64,000 nt of DNA, from contig CAZWYY010000009.1 in assembly GCA_964638895.1 (NCBI GenBank), positions 1-64,000 on the forward strand. The letters run 5' to 3'. Numbering within the stretch: position 1 is the stretch's first letter; each line of letters opens with the position of its first letter. Shown piece after piece: positions 7,930 through 16,592 of this stretch. Source of the DNA: JAFGGG01 sp964638895 (GTDB lineage: Bacteria > Spirochaetota > Spirochaetia > SZUA-6 > RPPD01). Made by a program: the position numbers and the translations under genes. The notes beneath the pieces are model-generated. The model was not told where the DNA came from. It saw only the letters and a program-made list of their open reading frames with translations, and ran no database searches.

Positions 7930-10101
7930 TTATTGAAACAACTCAAGCATTCTGCTGACCGGTGATTTTGCCGGGTCATATAATATACCATAGTATACGA
8001 CGCCCGTACAGACGATCTTAACAAACCGCCGCGTCTCCAGTATGGGGATGGCCATAATATAAAGATCGTCCGGCAGGCCGCCGATGGCCCGAGTCCAGCC
8101 CCTGACCCTGCCCGGACCCGCGTTATACGCGGCCAGGGCGCGGGGAATACTCCCGAAACGCCTAAGCAGGTCCGCGAAAAAGCACGCTCCCATCAGGGAG
8201 TTCTGCCGGGGGTCGTTAAGGTCGGGGGATTCAAGACCGATACGCCGGGCTATGTCATTCGCGGTCGCGGGCATAAGCTGGCTTAGGCCCACTGCCCCGG
8301 CATGGGACACGATTGTATTATCGAACGCGCTTTCCCTTCTTATGAGTGAAAAAAGCAGGTAGGGCTCCAGCTTAAAGCGGGCGGCGGCGCTCCCGATCTC
8401 CTGCTCAAAGGCGAGCGGATATAAAAAGAGGATTTCCTGCTTATAGGGGGGAAGCTTTTCCCGGCTTTTCAAAAGACCCAGCACCCGCATACAGAACAGG
8501 TACCGTCCCTGTGAAAAAAGCCGCTCGGCCAGGCCGTACAGCGTGTCCGTCGAAAACAGCGGACCGTTTTCTACCAGAAGTTTGATACCCTGTTCGTAGA
8601 GTCCGTAATCAAAAAAGCCCATAATGAGTTTTCCTCGTTCCGTTAACTCCGCCGGGTGCGCGGCGGGCCGTTCCTTCCAAGAAAAATCCGGTGGTGCGGT
8701 GTGTAAAAAGCGGGCGCCGAGCAGGGCGTAAAACCCGTGCTGCGTGGAGAGTTGCCCGGCCAGGGACTGCGCCCGCGGGACCTCTGCCTTCAATAGCCTC
8801 AGTTGGGCCAGACGCAAGACAATATAGGTGAGCTGCGCGCGAATTTCATGCGGCGGGGTGTCCCTGAACACCCGGTACAGTCCCAAAAGCGTGCCGAAAT
8901 CCCTTGACCACAGGAGATCCGAGATATAGTCCTCCAGCAGATCCGAGTAAAAATCAAAATCCTTCCATTCAGGCACCGAGGAGGCCAGCTCGGACAGCAC
9001 CGCGACCGGGCCCCGCTTTATGGCGTTTTTCAGCATATACCAGCAAGCCCTTTTTCTTAACAGATCGTCCTTGGCCAGCCCTTTTATCTCCGACCAGACC
9101 TGCCAGGCTTTCCCGTACTCATAAGCGGCCGCGTAGATTTTGGCGGCAAGCTCCAGGCTTTCCAGGCGCCGCCCGGGTTGCTGTCTGCGCGCGATCGATT
9201 CGATCAGCTCCGCGTCCGCGGACGCGCCTCCTGTCTTCAGGCTGATCAGCCCGTAATCGGCTGTAAGTACGGTATTAAGCAGACCGTCCGGGCCCTGCCC
9301 GGCAAGCCCGGCCACCGCCTGCTTTAACAGGGGTTTGGCCTCCTTGTACCTGCCCTCCGACATCAGGCTTTTGGCCTTAAAAATATCAAGCTCCTGTTCC
9401 GTAAAACCGGCCGGTGTGTCCTTACGGAAAAGCAGGTAAAGATAGGCCCGGCCGTGCAGCTCACACGCGGGAACCTTGTAGAAAAGCTCTCTGAATCCGT
9501 CCTCCCAGCCTTCCAGGCCAAGCCGGCAGGAGGCCACGGCTTTGAATAAAAACAGCTTGGGGTCTGCCGCATCCGGCCCGGCTTTGGCCGGTCCGTTCAA
9601 TTTCCGTAGAAGCTCTTTATCCCTCTCCTGCCAATAGAGGGTCTCCAGATATATCTTATTCAGTTCTTCGGCATTGAAGGCCCGCTCTCCGTCCTTAAGC
9701 AGGGAAGAGACAATCTCCTCCGCCTCGGCGTAACGCTTTTCTTTAAGGTAGTCAGCGGCCAGTTCGGCGCCCGCCTGGTATTTCCAGGGAGGGGCGCCCC
9801 TTTGCCACTCTAAAAACAGCAGCCGCCCGACATACGCCTCGGTTTCCGGTCCGGAGAGCATGTGCGCCGCATAGTAGGCCGCGCCGGGGGCAAAGCGCAT
9901 AATCTCTTCAAGTTTTACATCCTGGGGCCTGATGTCGCGCAGAAAAGAGAGATCGCCCCTTTGCAGTCTGGCGGACAGCTCTTCCCGTTTCATACCCCAG
10001 ATCACGGACTTCTCGCATGAGATCGGAAACAACGAAAGGGTCACAATTATGAATACTGCGAACAGATTATTTGGCGGGAATGAATATCTTTTGTTTGGCA
10101 A
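7930..10101 (-). CDS. Lytic transglycosylase lipoprotein (Slt70-like)
   Basis: This 723-residue protein has an N-terminal signal with lipobox LFPISC, a long helical superhelix region (roughly residues 40-560) and a C-terminal SLT domain (about 580-700). The SLT domain shows the catalytic Glu in RRESAFD, the GAVGLSQLMPATA motif and AAYNAGPGRVRGW, all hallmarks of family 1 lytic transglycosylases that cleave peptidoglycan to anhydromuropeptides. The start codon is TTG at 10101: an in-frame TGA lies two codons upstream, and no ATG precedes the signal peptide. The gene overlaps the end of the LysM gene by 35 bases, suggesting translational coupling. Confidence 0.94.
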   Translation of the reverse strand: MPNKRYSFPPNNLFAVFIIVTLSLFPISCEKSVIWGMKREELSARLQRGDLSFLRDIRPQDVKLEEIMRFAPGAAYYAAHMLSGPETEAYVGRLLFLEWQRGAPPWKYQAGAELAADYLKEKRYAEAEEIVSSLLKDGERAFNAEELNKIYLETLYWQERDKELLRKLNGPAKAGPDAADPKLFLFKAVASCRLGLEGWEDGFRELFYKVPACELHGRAYLYLLFRKDTPAGFTEQELDIFKAKSLMSEGRYKEAKPLLKQAVAGLAGQGPDGLLNTVLTADYGLISLKTGGASADAELIESIARRQQPGRRLESLELAAKIYAAAYEYGKAWQVWSEIKGLAKDDLLRKRACWYMLKNAIKRGPVAVLSELASSVPEWKDFDFYSDLLEDYISDLLWSRDFGTLLGLYRVFRDTPPHEIRAQLTYIVLRLAQLRLLKAEVPRAQSLAGQLSTQHGFYALLGARFLHTAPPDFSWKERPAAHPAELTERGKLIMGFFDYGLYEQGIKLLVENGPLFSTDTLYGLAERLFSQGRYLFCMRVLGLLKSREKLPPYKQEILFLYPLAFEQEIGSAAARFKLEPYLLFSLIRRESAFDNTIVSHAGAVGLSQLMPATANDIARRIGLESPDLNDPRQNSLMGACFFADLLRRFGSIPRALAAYNAGPGRVRGWTRAIGGLPDDLYIMAIPILETRRFVKIVCTGVVYYGILYDPAKSPVSRMLELFQ

Positions 10102-11011
10102 AAATCAAATCCGGATTCTGAATCTTATTCACCTTGGCAAGCATCTTATATTGAAACGGATCACGGTAATAGCGCCGGGAGATATCCCAGAGGGTGTCGC
10201 CCCATACGATGACATACTCTTCACCCTTGGCGGTTTCCGCCGTTTCCTCTTCCTCCTTCATGGCAGCCTGCTCATCGGCGGCCGCCTCCCGGCCGGCCTC
10301 CTGTTCCTCTTCCTTTGCCTGCGCGGCGGTCTTATCCGTTTCCTTGGCCGGGGCCGCGGTGGTGTTATGTTGCGCGGCCGGGGCCGCGGACGACAGCGAA
10401 CCGGGGATAATCGGTATGCCCTTCAGGCCGGCGTAAATGCCCCAGCCGGCGGCGGCAATGACAATCAGACCCAGAAGAATAAAAAGCACCAACAGCAGCG
10501 GACTGCCCCTGCGTTTCTCCGTCCCGGCCTCCCGATGCCGGGCCTGGGGGGATTCTTCTATTACGGTCTGCGCCTGTAGTTCAATCTCCTCTTCCGAGGC
10601 AGCGGGCTTTTCTTCTTCCTGGTTTATCTCAAACTCGGGAATTGTGTACATATCCTCTTCCCCAACCGATTCCAGGCTTACAGAAAGCGATTGTTTTTCC
10701 CCGCTTTTGGAATCATAGGCCGTGGCCGCCAGATTTCCGTTTTCATCGAGCCCGATATTGAGCTCAATCTCGGGCTCGCCCTTGGGCGCCGGACCTATGT
10801 TTTCAATGACAAGGCTTCCGATATAGGTGTCTTCGAACAACACCTCTCCGCTGCCTTTAAAAAGATCAATCTGCACGTTTTCCTGATTGTCCCGGACGGT
10901 GGTAAGGACCAGCTTTTTCTTGCCGTGAAAGTGCTCATCGAACACAGGATAAAAATGGCCGTCGGCCAGCTTGATGCCGATTTGTTTTTTACTTTTATCT
11001 TCCGGTTCCAT
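10067..11011 (-). CDS. DnaK substrate-domain-like / transmembrane / LysM protein
   Basis: The 314-residue product has an unusual layout. Residues 10-115 resemble the beta-sandwich substrate-binding domain of Hsp70/DnaK (VRDNQENVQIDLFKG, then IGPAPKGEPEIELNIGLDENG, trimmed here, then LAATAYDSKSGE). There is no ATPase domain. An acidic linker (115-165) is followed by one transmembrane helix (about 169-192), an Ala/Glu/Lys-rich stretch, and a C-terminal LysM domain (WGDTLWDISRRYYRDP, ending in FIPAK). With the N-terminus lacking a signal peptide, the DnaK-like part should be cytoplasmic and LysM periplasmic, bound to peptidoglycan. It leads a probable operon with slt and uppP. A role linking wall state to the cytoplasm is conjecture. 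Confidence 0.82.
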   Translation of the reverse strand: MEPEDKSKKQIGIKLADGHFYPVFDEHFHGKKKLVLTTVRDNQENVQIDLFKGSGEVLFEDTYIGSLVIENIGPAPKGEPEIELNIGLDENGNLAATAYDSKSGEKQSLSVSLESVGEEDMYTIPEFEINQEEEKPAASEEEIELQAQTVIEESPQARHREAGTEKRRGSPLLLVLFILLGLIVIAAAGWGIYAGLKGIPIIPGSLSSAAPAAQHNTTAAPAKETDKTAAQAKEEEQEAGREAAADEQAAMKEEEETAETAKGEEYVIVWGDTLWDISRRYYRDPFQYKMLAKVNKIQNPDLIFAKQKIFIPAK

Positions 11012-11096
11012 TACCTAGAAGCCTATATCGAGAATGGGATTTTGTCAACGAAAAAAAAGCACTAAAGGGTTCGGTTTTGTGAATGAATTTGCTTCC

Positions 11097-11124
11097 TTGA
11101 CAATCTACCCCTGTGCCCTATAAT
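11097..11124 (+). promoter_or_regulatory. Consensus sigma-70 promoter abutting a GTG start
   Basis: TTGACA (11097-11102), a 16-base spacer and TATAAT (11119-11124): both hexamers are perfect. The GTG at 11131 lies seven bases past the -10, at the expected transcription start, and no ribosome site exists, so the mRNA is probably leaderless. Confidence 0.8.
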
Positions 11125-11130
11125 TAAATT

Positions 11131-12510
11131 GTGTTGGAATATTTGCCGTATATAATCATCACCTTCGCCGCGTTAGTGTTTTTGGGGCTGGTTCTTTCCC
11201 TTATCCTTAGGCGCGACACCTCCGAACCAAAGAAAAAAAAGAAAAAAATAAAATCCAAAGACAGAAACAAAATTATACGGGAAGCAAACAAGCGGCTTAT
11301 CCAGAACCCCAAAGACCACGAGGCGCTCATGGCCCTGGCGGACCTTTATTTTAAGGAAGGAATTTACGATAAGGCCATGAATTATTACCGCACCCTGATT
11401 GAGCTTTGCGCCACCAACCTTGACATCAATGAATTCGAGGTAACCCTGCGCTTCGGCCTGTCGGCCTTTAAGCTGCAGGAATACGATGAAGCCTATAAAA
11501 GCCTGGTGATCGCCTTTACCATGAATGAGGAAAATTTCGAACTCTGCTATAACCTGGGCTACCTGGAATACCTTAAAAAGGACTACGAAAAAGCCCTGGC
11601 CTTTTTCCGTCGCGCGCAGCGCCTGGACACGGAACACGTGCAAACCATTCGTTTTCTGGGGCATAGTTATTTTAGAAACAGGCAGTACACGGAGGCCAGT
11701 GAAGAGCTGCGCAAAGCCATCGAATTCGAGCCCAATGACAAGGAATCGCTTTTCGCCCTGGCCCAGTGCCACTATGAGCTGGGACATACGGACCAGGCGC
11801 TTACCATCTTCTCACACCTCCGGCTGGACCCCAAACTTGGTCCGAACGCCGCGCTTTTTTCAGGGACCATCCATCTTAAAAACAACAGTTACCAGAAGGC
11901 CATCATGGACCTGGAAATCGGTCTGAAACACAAGAATATACCACAGGAAATCCAGCTTGAATTGAAGTACCGCCTGGCCATCGCCTATTTGAAGGACGGC
12001 AATATGAAACGGGCCCTTGAGCTTCTGGAAAACATCAGGGACGTCAAACCGGATTACAAAGACGTGATGGGCCAGATCGATCAGTACCGCGAGCTTATGA
12101 GTAACAAGGACCTGCAGACCTTTTTAATGGCCTCCAAATCCGAATTCCTCACCCTGTGCCGCAAGGTCGCGGCTAATTTTTTTGAGGACTCAAAGTCCAA
12201 GCTACTCAATATCGCCCTGAACAAAAACGACTACGCCGAAATCCTGGCCGAGATCCACACCAAGCGCTGGGAGGACGTGGTGCTTTTCCGTTTTATCCGC
12301 ACCACGGGCACCATCGGCGAGTTGGTCATCAGGGACTTTTATACAAGCTGCCGGGATCATAAGGCGGACCGGGGGTTTTGTATAACGGCCGGTGATTTCA
12401 GCGAGAGCGCCAAACAGTTCACGGAGGCCCGCCTGATAGACCTCATAGACAAAAAGGGTATTGTAGCCTTGTTTCGAAAGCTGAACCGTGTTCCCGGCCG
12501 GAACCTATAG
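11131..12510 (+). CDS. Membrane-anchored TPR-repeat protein
   Basis: The 459-residue protein has an N-terminal transmembrane helix (about residues 4-25), a Lys-rich stretch, then a run of tetratricopeptide repeats from about 45 to 330 (for example PKDHEALMALADLYFKEGIY and the repeated A-L-x-x-A-x-x-Y pattern). The last 110 residues are a distinct domain, roughly residues 350-450, with a basic core resembling restriction-endonuclease-like folds only vaguely; no motif is sure. It is probably an inner-membrane scaffold facing the cytoplasm. The start is GTG at 11131 directly behind a consensus promoter. Spirochaete genomes commonly carry such TPR proteins next to mnmG/rsmG, but the function is unknown. 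Confidence 0.85.
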   Translation: MLEYLPYIIITFAALVFLGLVLSLILRRDTSEPKKKKKKIKSKDRNKIIREANKRLIQNPKDHEALMALADLYFKEGIYDKAMNYYRTLIELCATNLDINEFEVTLRFGLSAFKLQEYDEAYKSLVIAFTMNEENFELCYNLGYLEYLKKDYEKALAFFRRAQRLDTEHVQTIRFLGHSYFRNRQYTEASEELRKAIEFEPNDKESLFALAQCHYELGHTDQALTIFSHLRLDPKLGPNAALFSGTIHLKNNSYQKAIMDLEIGLKHKNIPQEIQLELKYRLAIAYLKDGNMKRALELLENIRDVKPDYKDVMGQIDQYRELMSNKDLQTFLMASKSEFLTLCRKVAANFFEDSKSKLLNIALNKNDYAEILAEIHTKRWEDVVLFRFIRTTGTIGELVIRDFYTSCRDHKADRGFCITAGDFSESAKQFTEARLIDLIDKKGIVALFRKLNRVPGRNL

Positions 12511-12548
12511 CCGCCGTATCCCGCCCGTCCGGCGGGCGCCTCCGGCCG

Positions 12549-13217
12549 CTACACCATATCCGCCCGGCGGGCGATCAAAACATGCCGTTCCGCTTCCAGA
12601 AAGGGCACATGCGTTCTGTAGACCTGAATATGCCTGAAATACGGCCACAGCGCCGTAAGCTCGGCCACGGTCTTTTCAAGCGTTCCTTTATAGGCAAGGA
12701 TGAACCCGTCCGGGGACAGGACGCGCGCCAGGTGCGGCAGCAGGGTATGCACTCCGGCCACGGCCCGGAACAGGGCCAGGTCAAAGCCGTCCGTAACCCG
12801 AGCCAGGTCGGTCTCCAGTACGCACACCTGTTCCAGTCCCAGCAGCAGATAGACATTGCGTAGGAAGGCGCAGCGCGTTGCCGAGCGCTCGCACAGGGTA
12901 AACCGCATATGGGGCAGAAACACGGCCAGCGGAACACCTGGCAGGCCCGCGCCCGCGCCCACGTCAAGCACCGTGTGTATTTCCCCCAGGCTTTTTATCA
13001 GGTTAAGCGGCGCCAGTGAATCAAGCACATGCCTGACCACCAACTCTTCATCCCCGGCCTTCACCAGGTTGTAGCGCGTATTCCACTTTTTTATTTCCCC
13101 TATAAAGGCCAGGAGCCGTTCCATCTGATCCGATGCGTCCTCCAGACCCAGGGCCGCCAGTCCCGCTTGCAACGTCTCCCGCATGGCCGCCTGTCCGGTG
13201 CACAATTTCTCTCTCAT
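12549..13217 (-). CDS. rsmG: 16S rRNA (guanine-527-N7) methyltransferase
   Basis: The 222-residue product matches RsmG/GidB, which methylates G527 in the 530 loop of 16S rRNA using S-adenosylmethionine. Motif I is LDVGAGAGLPGVPLA; the family-typical IKKWNTRYNLVKA and RHVLDSLAPL precede it. It follows mnmG by seven bases on the same strand, the classic gidA-gidB arrangement. A GGAG lies unusually close to the first ATG; an internal Met at residue 12 is an alternative start. A GC-rich hairpin at 12522-12538 separates it from the convergent TPR gene. Confidence 0.95.
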   Translation of the reverse strand: MREKLCTGQAAMRETLQAGLAALGLEDASDQMERLLAFIGEIKKWNTRYNLVKAGDEELVVRHVLDSLAPLNLIKSLGEIHTVLDVGAGAGLPGVPLAVFLPHMRFTLCERSATRCAFLRNVYLLLGLEQVCVLETDLARVTDGFDLALFRAVAGVHTLLPHLARVLSPDGFILAYKGTLEKTVAELTALWPYFRHIQVYRTHVPFLEAERHVLIARRADMV

Positions 13218-13224
13218 CTCCGGT

Positions 13225-15075
13225 TCAGGCCCCGCCCTTTTTAGTAAGATAGACCAGCAGCACCGCGATATCCGAGTTCCTCACCCCGGAGATGCGTGAG
13301 GCCTGGCCCACGGAAAGCGGCCTGATAACTTTCAACTTCTCCTTACTCTCCTTGGAAAGCCCCTGCATGGCGTCGTAATTCAGGCCCCCCGGTATGGAAA
13401 GTTTTTCCATGCGCTTGAAGCGCTCCACCTGTTTCTGCTGGCGCCTGAGGTAGCCCTCGTACTTTATATCCAGCTCAATGTGTGTGCGCAGGCGGCCGCC
13501 GTACTCCTGCACGGAGTCTTCCAGCGCGGCCAGCATGTCCATGGTAAAAGCCGGGTCTTTAAGCACGTAAGCAAAGGGCTTTCCCATGTACTTCTCCAGG
13601 GTGGGGAGCGCCGTAACGTCCTCCGCCCCAACCTTACGCTTCCGTAAAATCTCAGATATTTCATCCAGCTCTTTTAGTTTTTGCTCGAAGCGCCGCCGGG
13701 CCTCTTCGGTCTGCAGGCCCACCGCGTACCCCTTGCCGAACAGGCGGATATCGGCCGTATCGTGCCGCAGGCACAGCCTGTACTCTGCGCGCGAGGTGAA
13801 CAGGCGGTAGGGCTCGCGCGTACCCAGGGTAACCAGGTCGTCAAGCATTACCCCGATATAGCTTTCGGCCCGCGAGAGCACCAGCGGCTTCTGGCGCCGC
13901 AGCTCCAGGGCTGCGTTGACGCCCGCCACAAGCCCCTGGGCCGCGGCCTCCTCATAACCGGAGGTGCCGTTGGTCTGGCCCGCGATAAACAGCCCGGCTA
14001 GGCGTTTTGTCTCCAGGCTGGGGTAAAGTTGGGTGGGGTCCAGGTAATCATACTCCACCGCGTACCCCGGCCGCATAATCACCACGTGTTCCAATCCGGG
14101 TACGGTGCGCAGGAACTGTTCCTGCACCTGTTCGGGCAGGGAGGAGGAGATACCGTTCAGGTACATCTCTTCGGTGTCCAAGCCCTCAGGCTCCACAAAG
14201 ATCTGATGCCGCCCGCGGTCGGGAAACCTCATGACCTTGTCCTCGATGGACGGGCAGTAACGCGGGCCTATGCCCACAATCTTGCCGCCGTACAGCGGCG
14301 AGCTGCCGATGTTGTCGCGGATGATCTTGTGGGTCTTTTCGTTGGTATAGGTAACGTGGCAGGGCACACGCGGCCGCTCCACCCGTTCATAGGCAAAGGA
14401 AAAGGGCTGTGCCGCCTCATCACCCTGCTGCTCTTCCATTTTGGAAAAATCTAGGGAGCTCTTCAGCACCCGGGCCGGCGTGCCGGTCTTCAGCCTGCCC
14501 ACGCTAAAGCCCATGCGGCGCAGGCTTCGGCCCAGACCCACGGCGGCCGGCTCCCCCAGTCGGCCGGAAGAGGCCTGGAAGGCGCCGATAAAGATTTTGG
14601 CCTCCATGAACGTGCCGGTGGTCAGCACCACCGCCTTGGCCGAAAACTTTCGCCCCCGTTCGGTGACCACCCCCCGCACCTTTGTGCCTTTGGCATCAAG
14701 CAGCAGATCGATCACCGTGTCCTGGAACAGGAACAAGTGCTTTTCCAGCTCCAGGGTCTGTTTGGCCAAAAGCGCGTAGGCGGCCTTGTCGGCCTGGGCG
14801 CGCGGGGCCTGCACGGCCGGCCCTTTGCTGCGGTTTAATATCCTGAACTGGATCATGGTTTGGTCTATAAACCTGGCCATCTGGCCGCCCAGGGCGTCGA
14901 TCTCCCGCACCACATTACCCTTGGCCAGCCCGCCAATGGCGGGGTTGCAGGAAAGCCTGCCGATGCAATCCAGGCTTTGGGTGATAAAAAGCGTCTGTAA
15001 TCCCAGGCGGGCCAGGGCCAGCCCGGCCTCTATGCCGGCATGTCCCCCGCCGATCACTATGGCGTCAAAATCCAT
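13225..15075 (-). CDS. mnmG: tRNA uridine-34 carboxymethylaminomethylation enzyme MnmG
   Basis: The product is the FAD-dependent partner of MnmE that installs the cmnm5 group on wobble uridine of several tRNAs. The N-terminal dinucleotide-binding motif IVIGGGHAGIEAG, the SCNPAIGGLAKG motif and the C-terminal helical region (RPLSVGQASRISGV) are all present, and the length of 616 residues is normal. The frame opens further upstream, but the Met at 15075 fits the family start; it lies one base after the mnmE stop, so the two genes are translationally coupled. The gene order mnmE-mnmG-rsmG is a conserved modification operon. Confidence 0.97.
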   Translation of the reverse strand: MDFDAIVIGGGHAGIEAGLALARLGLQTLFITQSLDCIGRLSCNPAIGGLAKGNVVREIDALGGQMARFIDQTMIQFRILNRSKGPAVQAPRAQADKAAYALLAKQTLELEKHLFLFQDTVIDLLLDAKGTKVRGVVTERGRKFSAKAVVLTTGTFMEAKIFIGAFQASSGRLGEPAAVGLGRSLRRMGFSVGRLKTGTPARVLKSSLDFSKMEEQQGDEAAQPFSFAYERVERPRVPCHVTYTNEKTHKIIRDNIGSSPLYGGKIVGIGPRYCPSIEDKVMRFPDRGRHQIFVEPEGLDTEEMYLNGISSSLPEQVQEQFLRTVPGLEHVVIMRPGYAVEYDYLDPTQLYPSLETKRLAGLFIAGQTNGTSGYEEAAAQGLVAGVNAALELRRQKPLVLSRAESYIGVMLDDLVTLGTREPYRLFTSRAEYRLCLRHDTADIRLFGKGYAVGLQTEEARRRFEQKLKELDEISEILRKRKVGAEDVTALPTLEKYMGKPFAYVLKDPAFTMDMLAALEDSVQEYGGRLRTHIELDIKYEGYLRRQQKQVERFKRMEKLSIPGGLNYDAMQGLSKESKEKLKVIRPLSVGQASRISGVRNSDIAVLLVYLTKKGGA

Positions 15076-15076
15076 G

Positions 15077-16453
15077 CTATTTCCCCACACAGAAGCGGGA
15101 GAACATGGCCCGCAGAATCTCATCCGAGGTGACCTCGCCCGTGATATACCCCAGTGCGTCCAGCGCCTCCTTCAGGTCTACGGCCAAAAGGTCAAGCGAA
15201 ACACCAAGGTCCAGCGCCTCACGTGCCCGCTTCAGGGCGGCCAGGCCCTGTTCCAAATACTGTTTCTGGTGCAGCGAGTCGATGACCGCGGCCTCGGACT
15301 CCCGCGGCCCCTCCCCGATCAGGCGCTTTTCGATCTCCCGTTCCAGCTCCCGCAGGCCCTGTCCGGACAGGGCGCTTAAGACCGCAAATCCGCGCGGCGG
15401 CCTGCCGCGGCCGATGTCGCACTTGTTCCAGACCCTGATAAGCCTTCCATCCCCGCGGTGCGCCGTGAAAAAGGCCTCGTCCTCGGCCGTAAGGCCCGCC
15501 GCCGCGTCCGTCAGGTAGACAACCAGGTCCGCGTTTTGGATCAGGTTCCCACTGCGGCGGATGCCCTCGGCCTCTACCGGGTGCTCGGCCGCGCGCAGCC
15601 CCGCGGTGTCGTACAGCCGCACCGGGATGCCGGCCACTGAGACGGCCCCCTCGATAAAATCGCGCGTGGTACCGTGAAACTCGGACACGATCGAGCGGTC
15701 CTCGCGTAGCAGCAGGTTGAACAGGGTGGATTTACCCGAGTTGGTGCGGCCGGCCAGGGCCACGGTGACCCCTTCCTGGTAGATACGCCCGGCCCGGTAG
15801 GTGTCGAGCAGCGCCCGCATCTCACCGATAATCCCATCCAAGGGCCCCGGCGAAAGTACGCCGCGCTCATACTCCTCGTCCGGGTAGTCCAGGCGCACCT
15901 CCACCGCGCTTAAAAAATCCGTAAGGCGTGATTTTAAGCCGTCTATGATCTTCTCTATCCCGCCTGACAGCCTGTTCAGGGCCAGGCGGCGCGCCTTGTC
16001 CGAGCCGGCATGTATGATCTCGTTTACCGCCTCTGCCCGGGTGAGGTCCATCTTGCCGTTTAAAAACGCGCGCAGGGTATACTCCCCCGGGTTGGCCTGC
16101 CGGAAGCCGGTTTGGTACAGTAGGGCCAGCGTCTTTTTTACGGCCGCCGGGCTGCCGTGGCAGAAGAGCTCCACCGCGTCCTCCCCGGTATAACTGTGGG
16201 GCGTGCGGTAGACGGCTGCCAGCACCTCGTCCACCGCCTGCTTGTCCCGCGGATCATACAGCACGCCCCTGGACAGGGAGTAGCCCTTTTTACGGGCCAG
16301 GGTTTCTTCCCCCTTGCCGCACTTAAACAATGCGTCTATTTTTTCTATGCAGCCCCCTCCCGACACCCTGATGACCGCGATAGCACTCTCGCCCCAGGGC
16401 GTGGCCAAGGCCGCGATCGGATCATGCGGGTTGAGGTCCTTGTGTTTGACCAT
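15077..16453 (-). CDS. mnmE: tRNA modification GTPase MnmE
   Basis: This 458-residue GTPase works with MnmG on wobble uridines. It shows the N-terminal tetrahydrofolate-binding domain, the G domain (P-loop GRTNSGKSTLF, switch DTAGLR, NKCD) and the C-terminal FCVGK, a variant of the FCIGK motif whose Cys is conserved. The frame is open to 16570, but family alignment places the start at the Met at 16453 (residues PHDPIAALATPWGESAIAV follow). An AGGA touches this ATG without a spacer. A decayed copy of its first 95 codons and about 45 bases of upstream DNA lies at 23577-23905. Confidence 0.97.
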   Translation of the reverse strand: MVKHKDLNPHDPIAALATPWGESAIAVIRVSGGGCIEKIDALFKCGKGEETLARKKGYSLSRGVLYDPRDKQAVDEVLAAVYRTPHSYTGEDAVELFCHGSPAAVKKTLALLYQTGFRQANPGEYTLRAFLNGKMDLTRAEAVNEIIHAGSDKARRLALNRLSGGIEKIIDGLKSRLTDFLSAVEVRLDYPDEEYERGVLSPGPLDGIIGEMRALLDTYRAGRIYQEGVTVALAGRTNSGKSTLFNLLLREDRSIVSEFHGTTRDFIEGAVSVAGIPVRLYDTAGLRAAEHPVEAEGIRRSGNLIQNADLVVYLTDAAAGLTAEDEAFFTAHRGDGRLIRVWNKCDIGRGRPPRGFAVLSALSGQGLRELEREIEKRLIGEGPRESEAAVIDSLHQKQYLEQGLAALKRAREALDLGVSLDLLAVDLKEALDALGYITGEVTSDEILRAMFSRFCVGK

Positions 16454-16592
16454 TCCTAAAAGATATAGAAAAAAGGCTTGGGATGCAATATCGTTGCCGG
16501 CCGCGCTCATATGGCGCGCCGGGTACACGGTTCTCACCACTAATGAAAAGTTATTGGAAAAACACGGCAAGATAGATGAAAATTAAAGCAAG

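Noticed and set aside
10194..10718. Plus-strand frames opposite the LysM gene
   Set aside because: They are low-complexity Ser/Ala-rich shadows of the acidic Ala/Glu linker on the other strand.
12522..12538. GC-rich hairpin between the TPR gene and rsmG as terminator
   Set aside because: The stem is short and no T tract follows on either strand, so it was not listed as a terminator.
14029..14454. 141-codon plus-strand frame opposite mnmG
   Set aside because: It is the shadow of a conserved enzyme in a GC-rich stretch.
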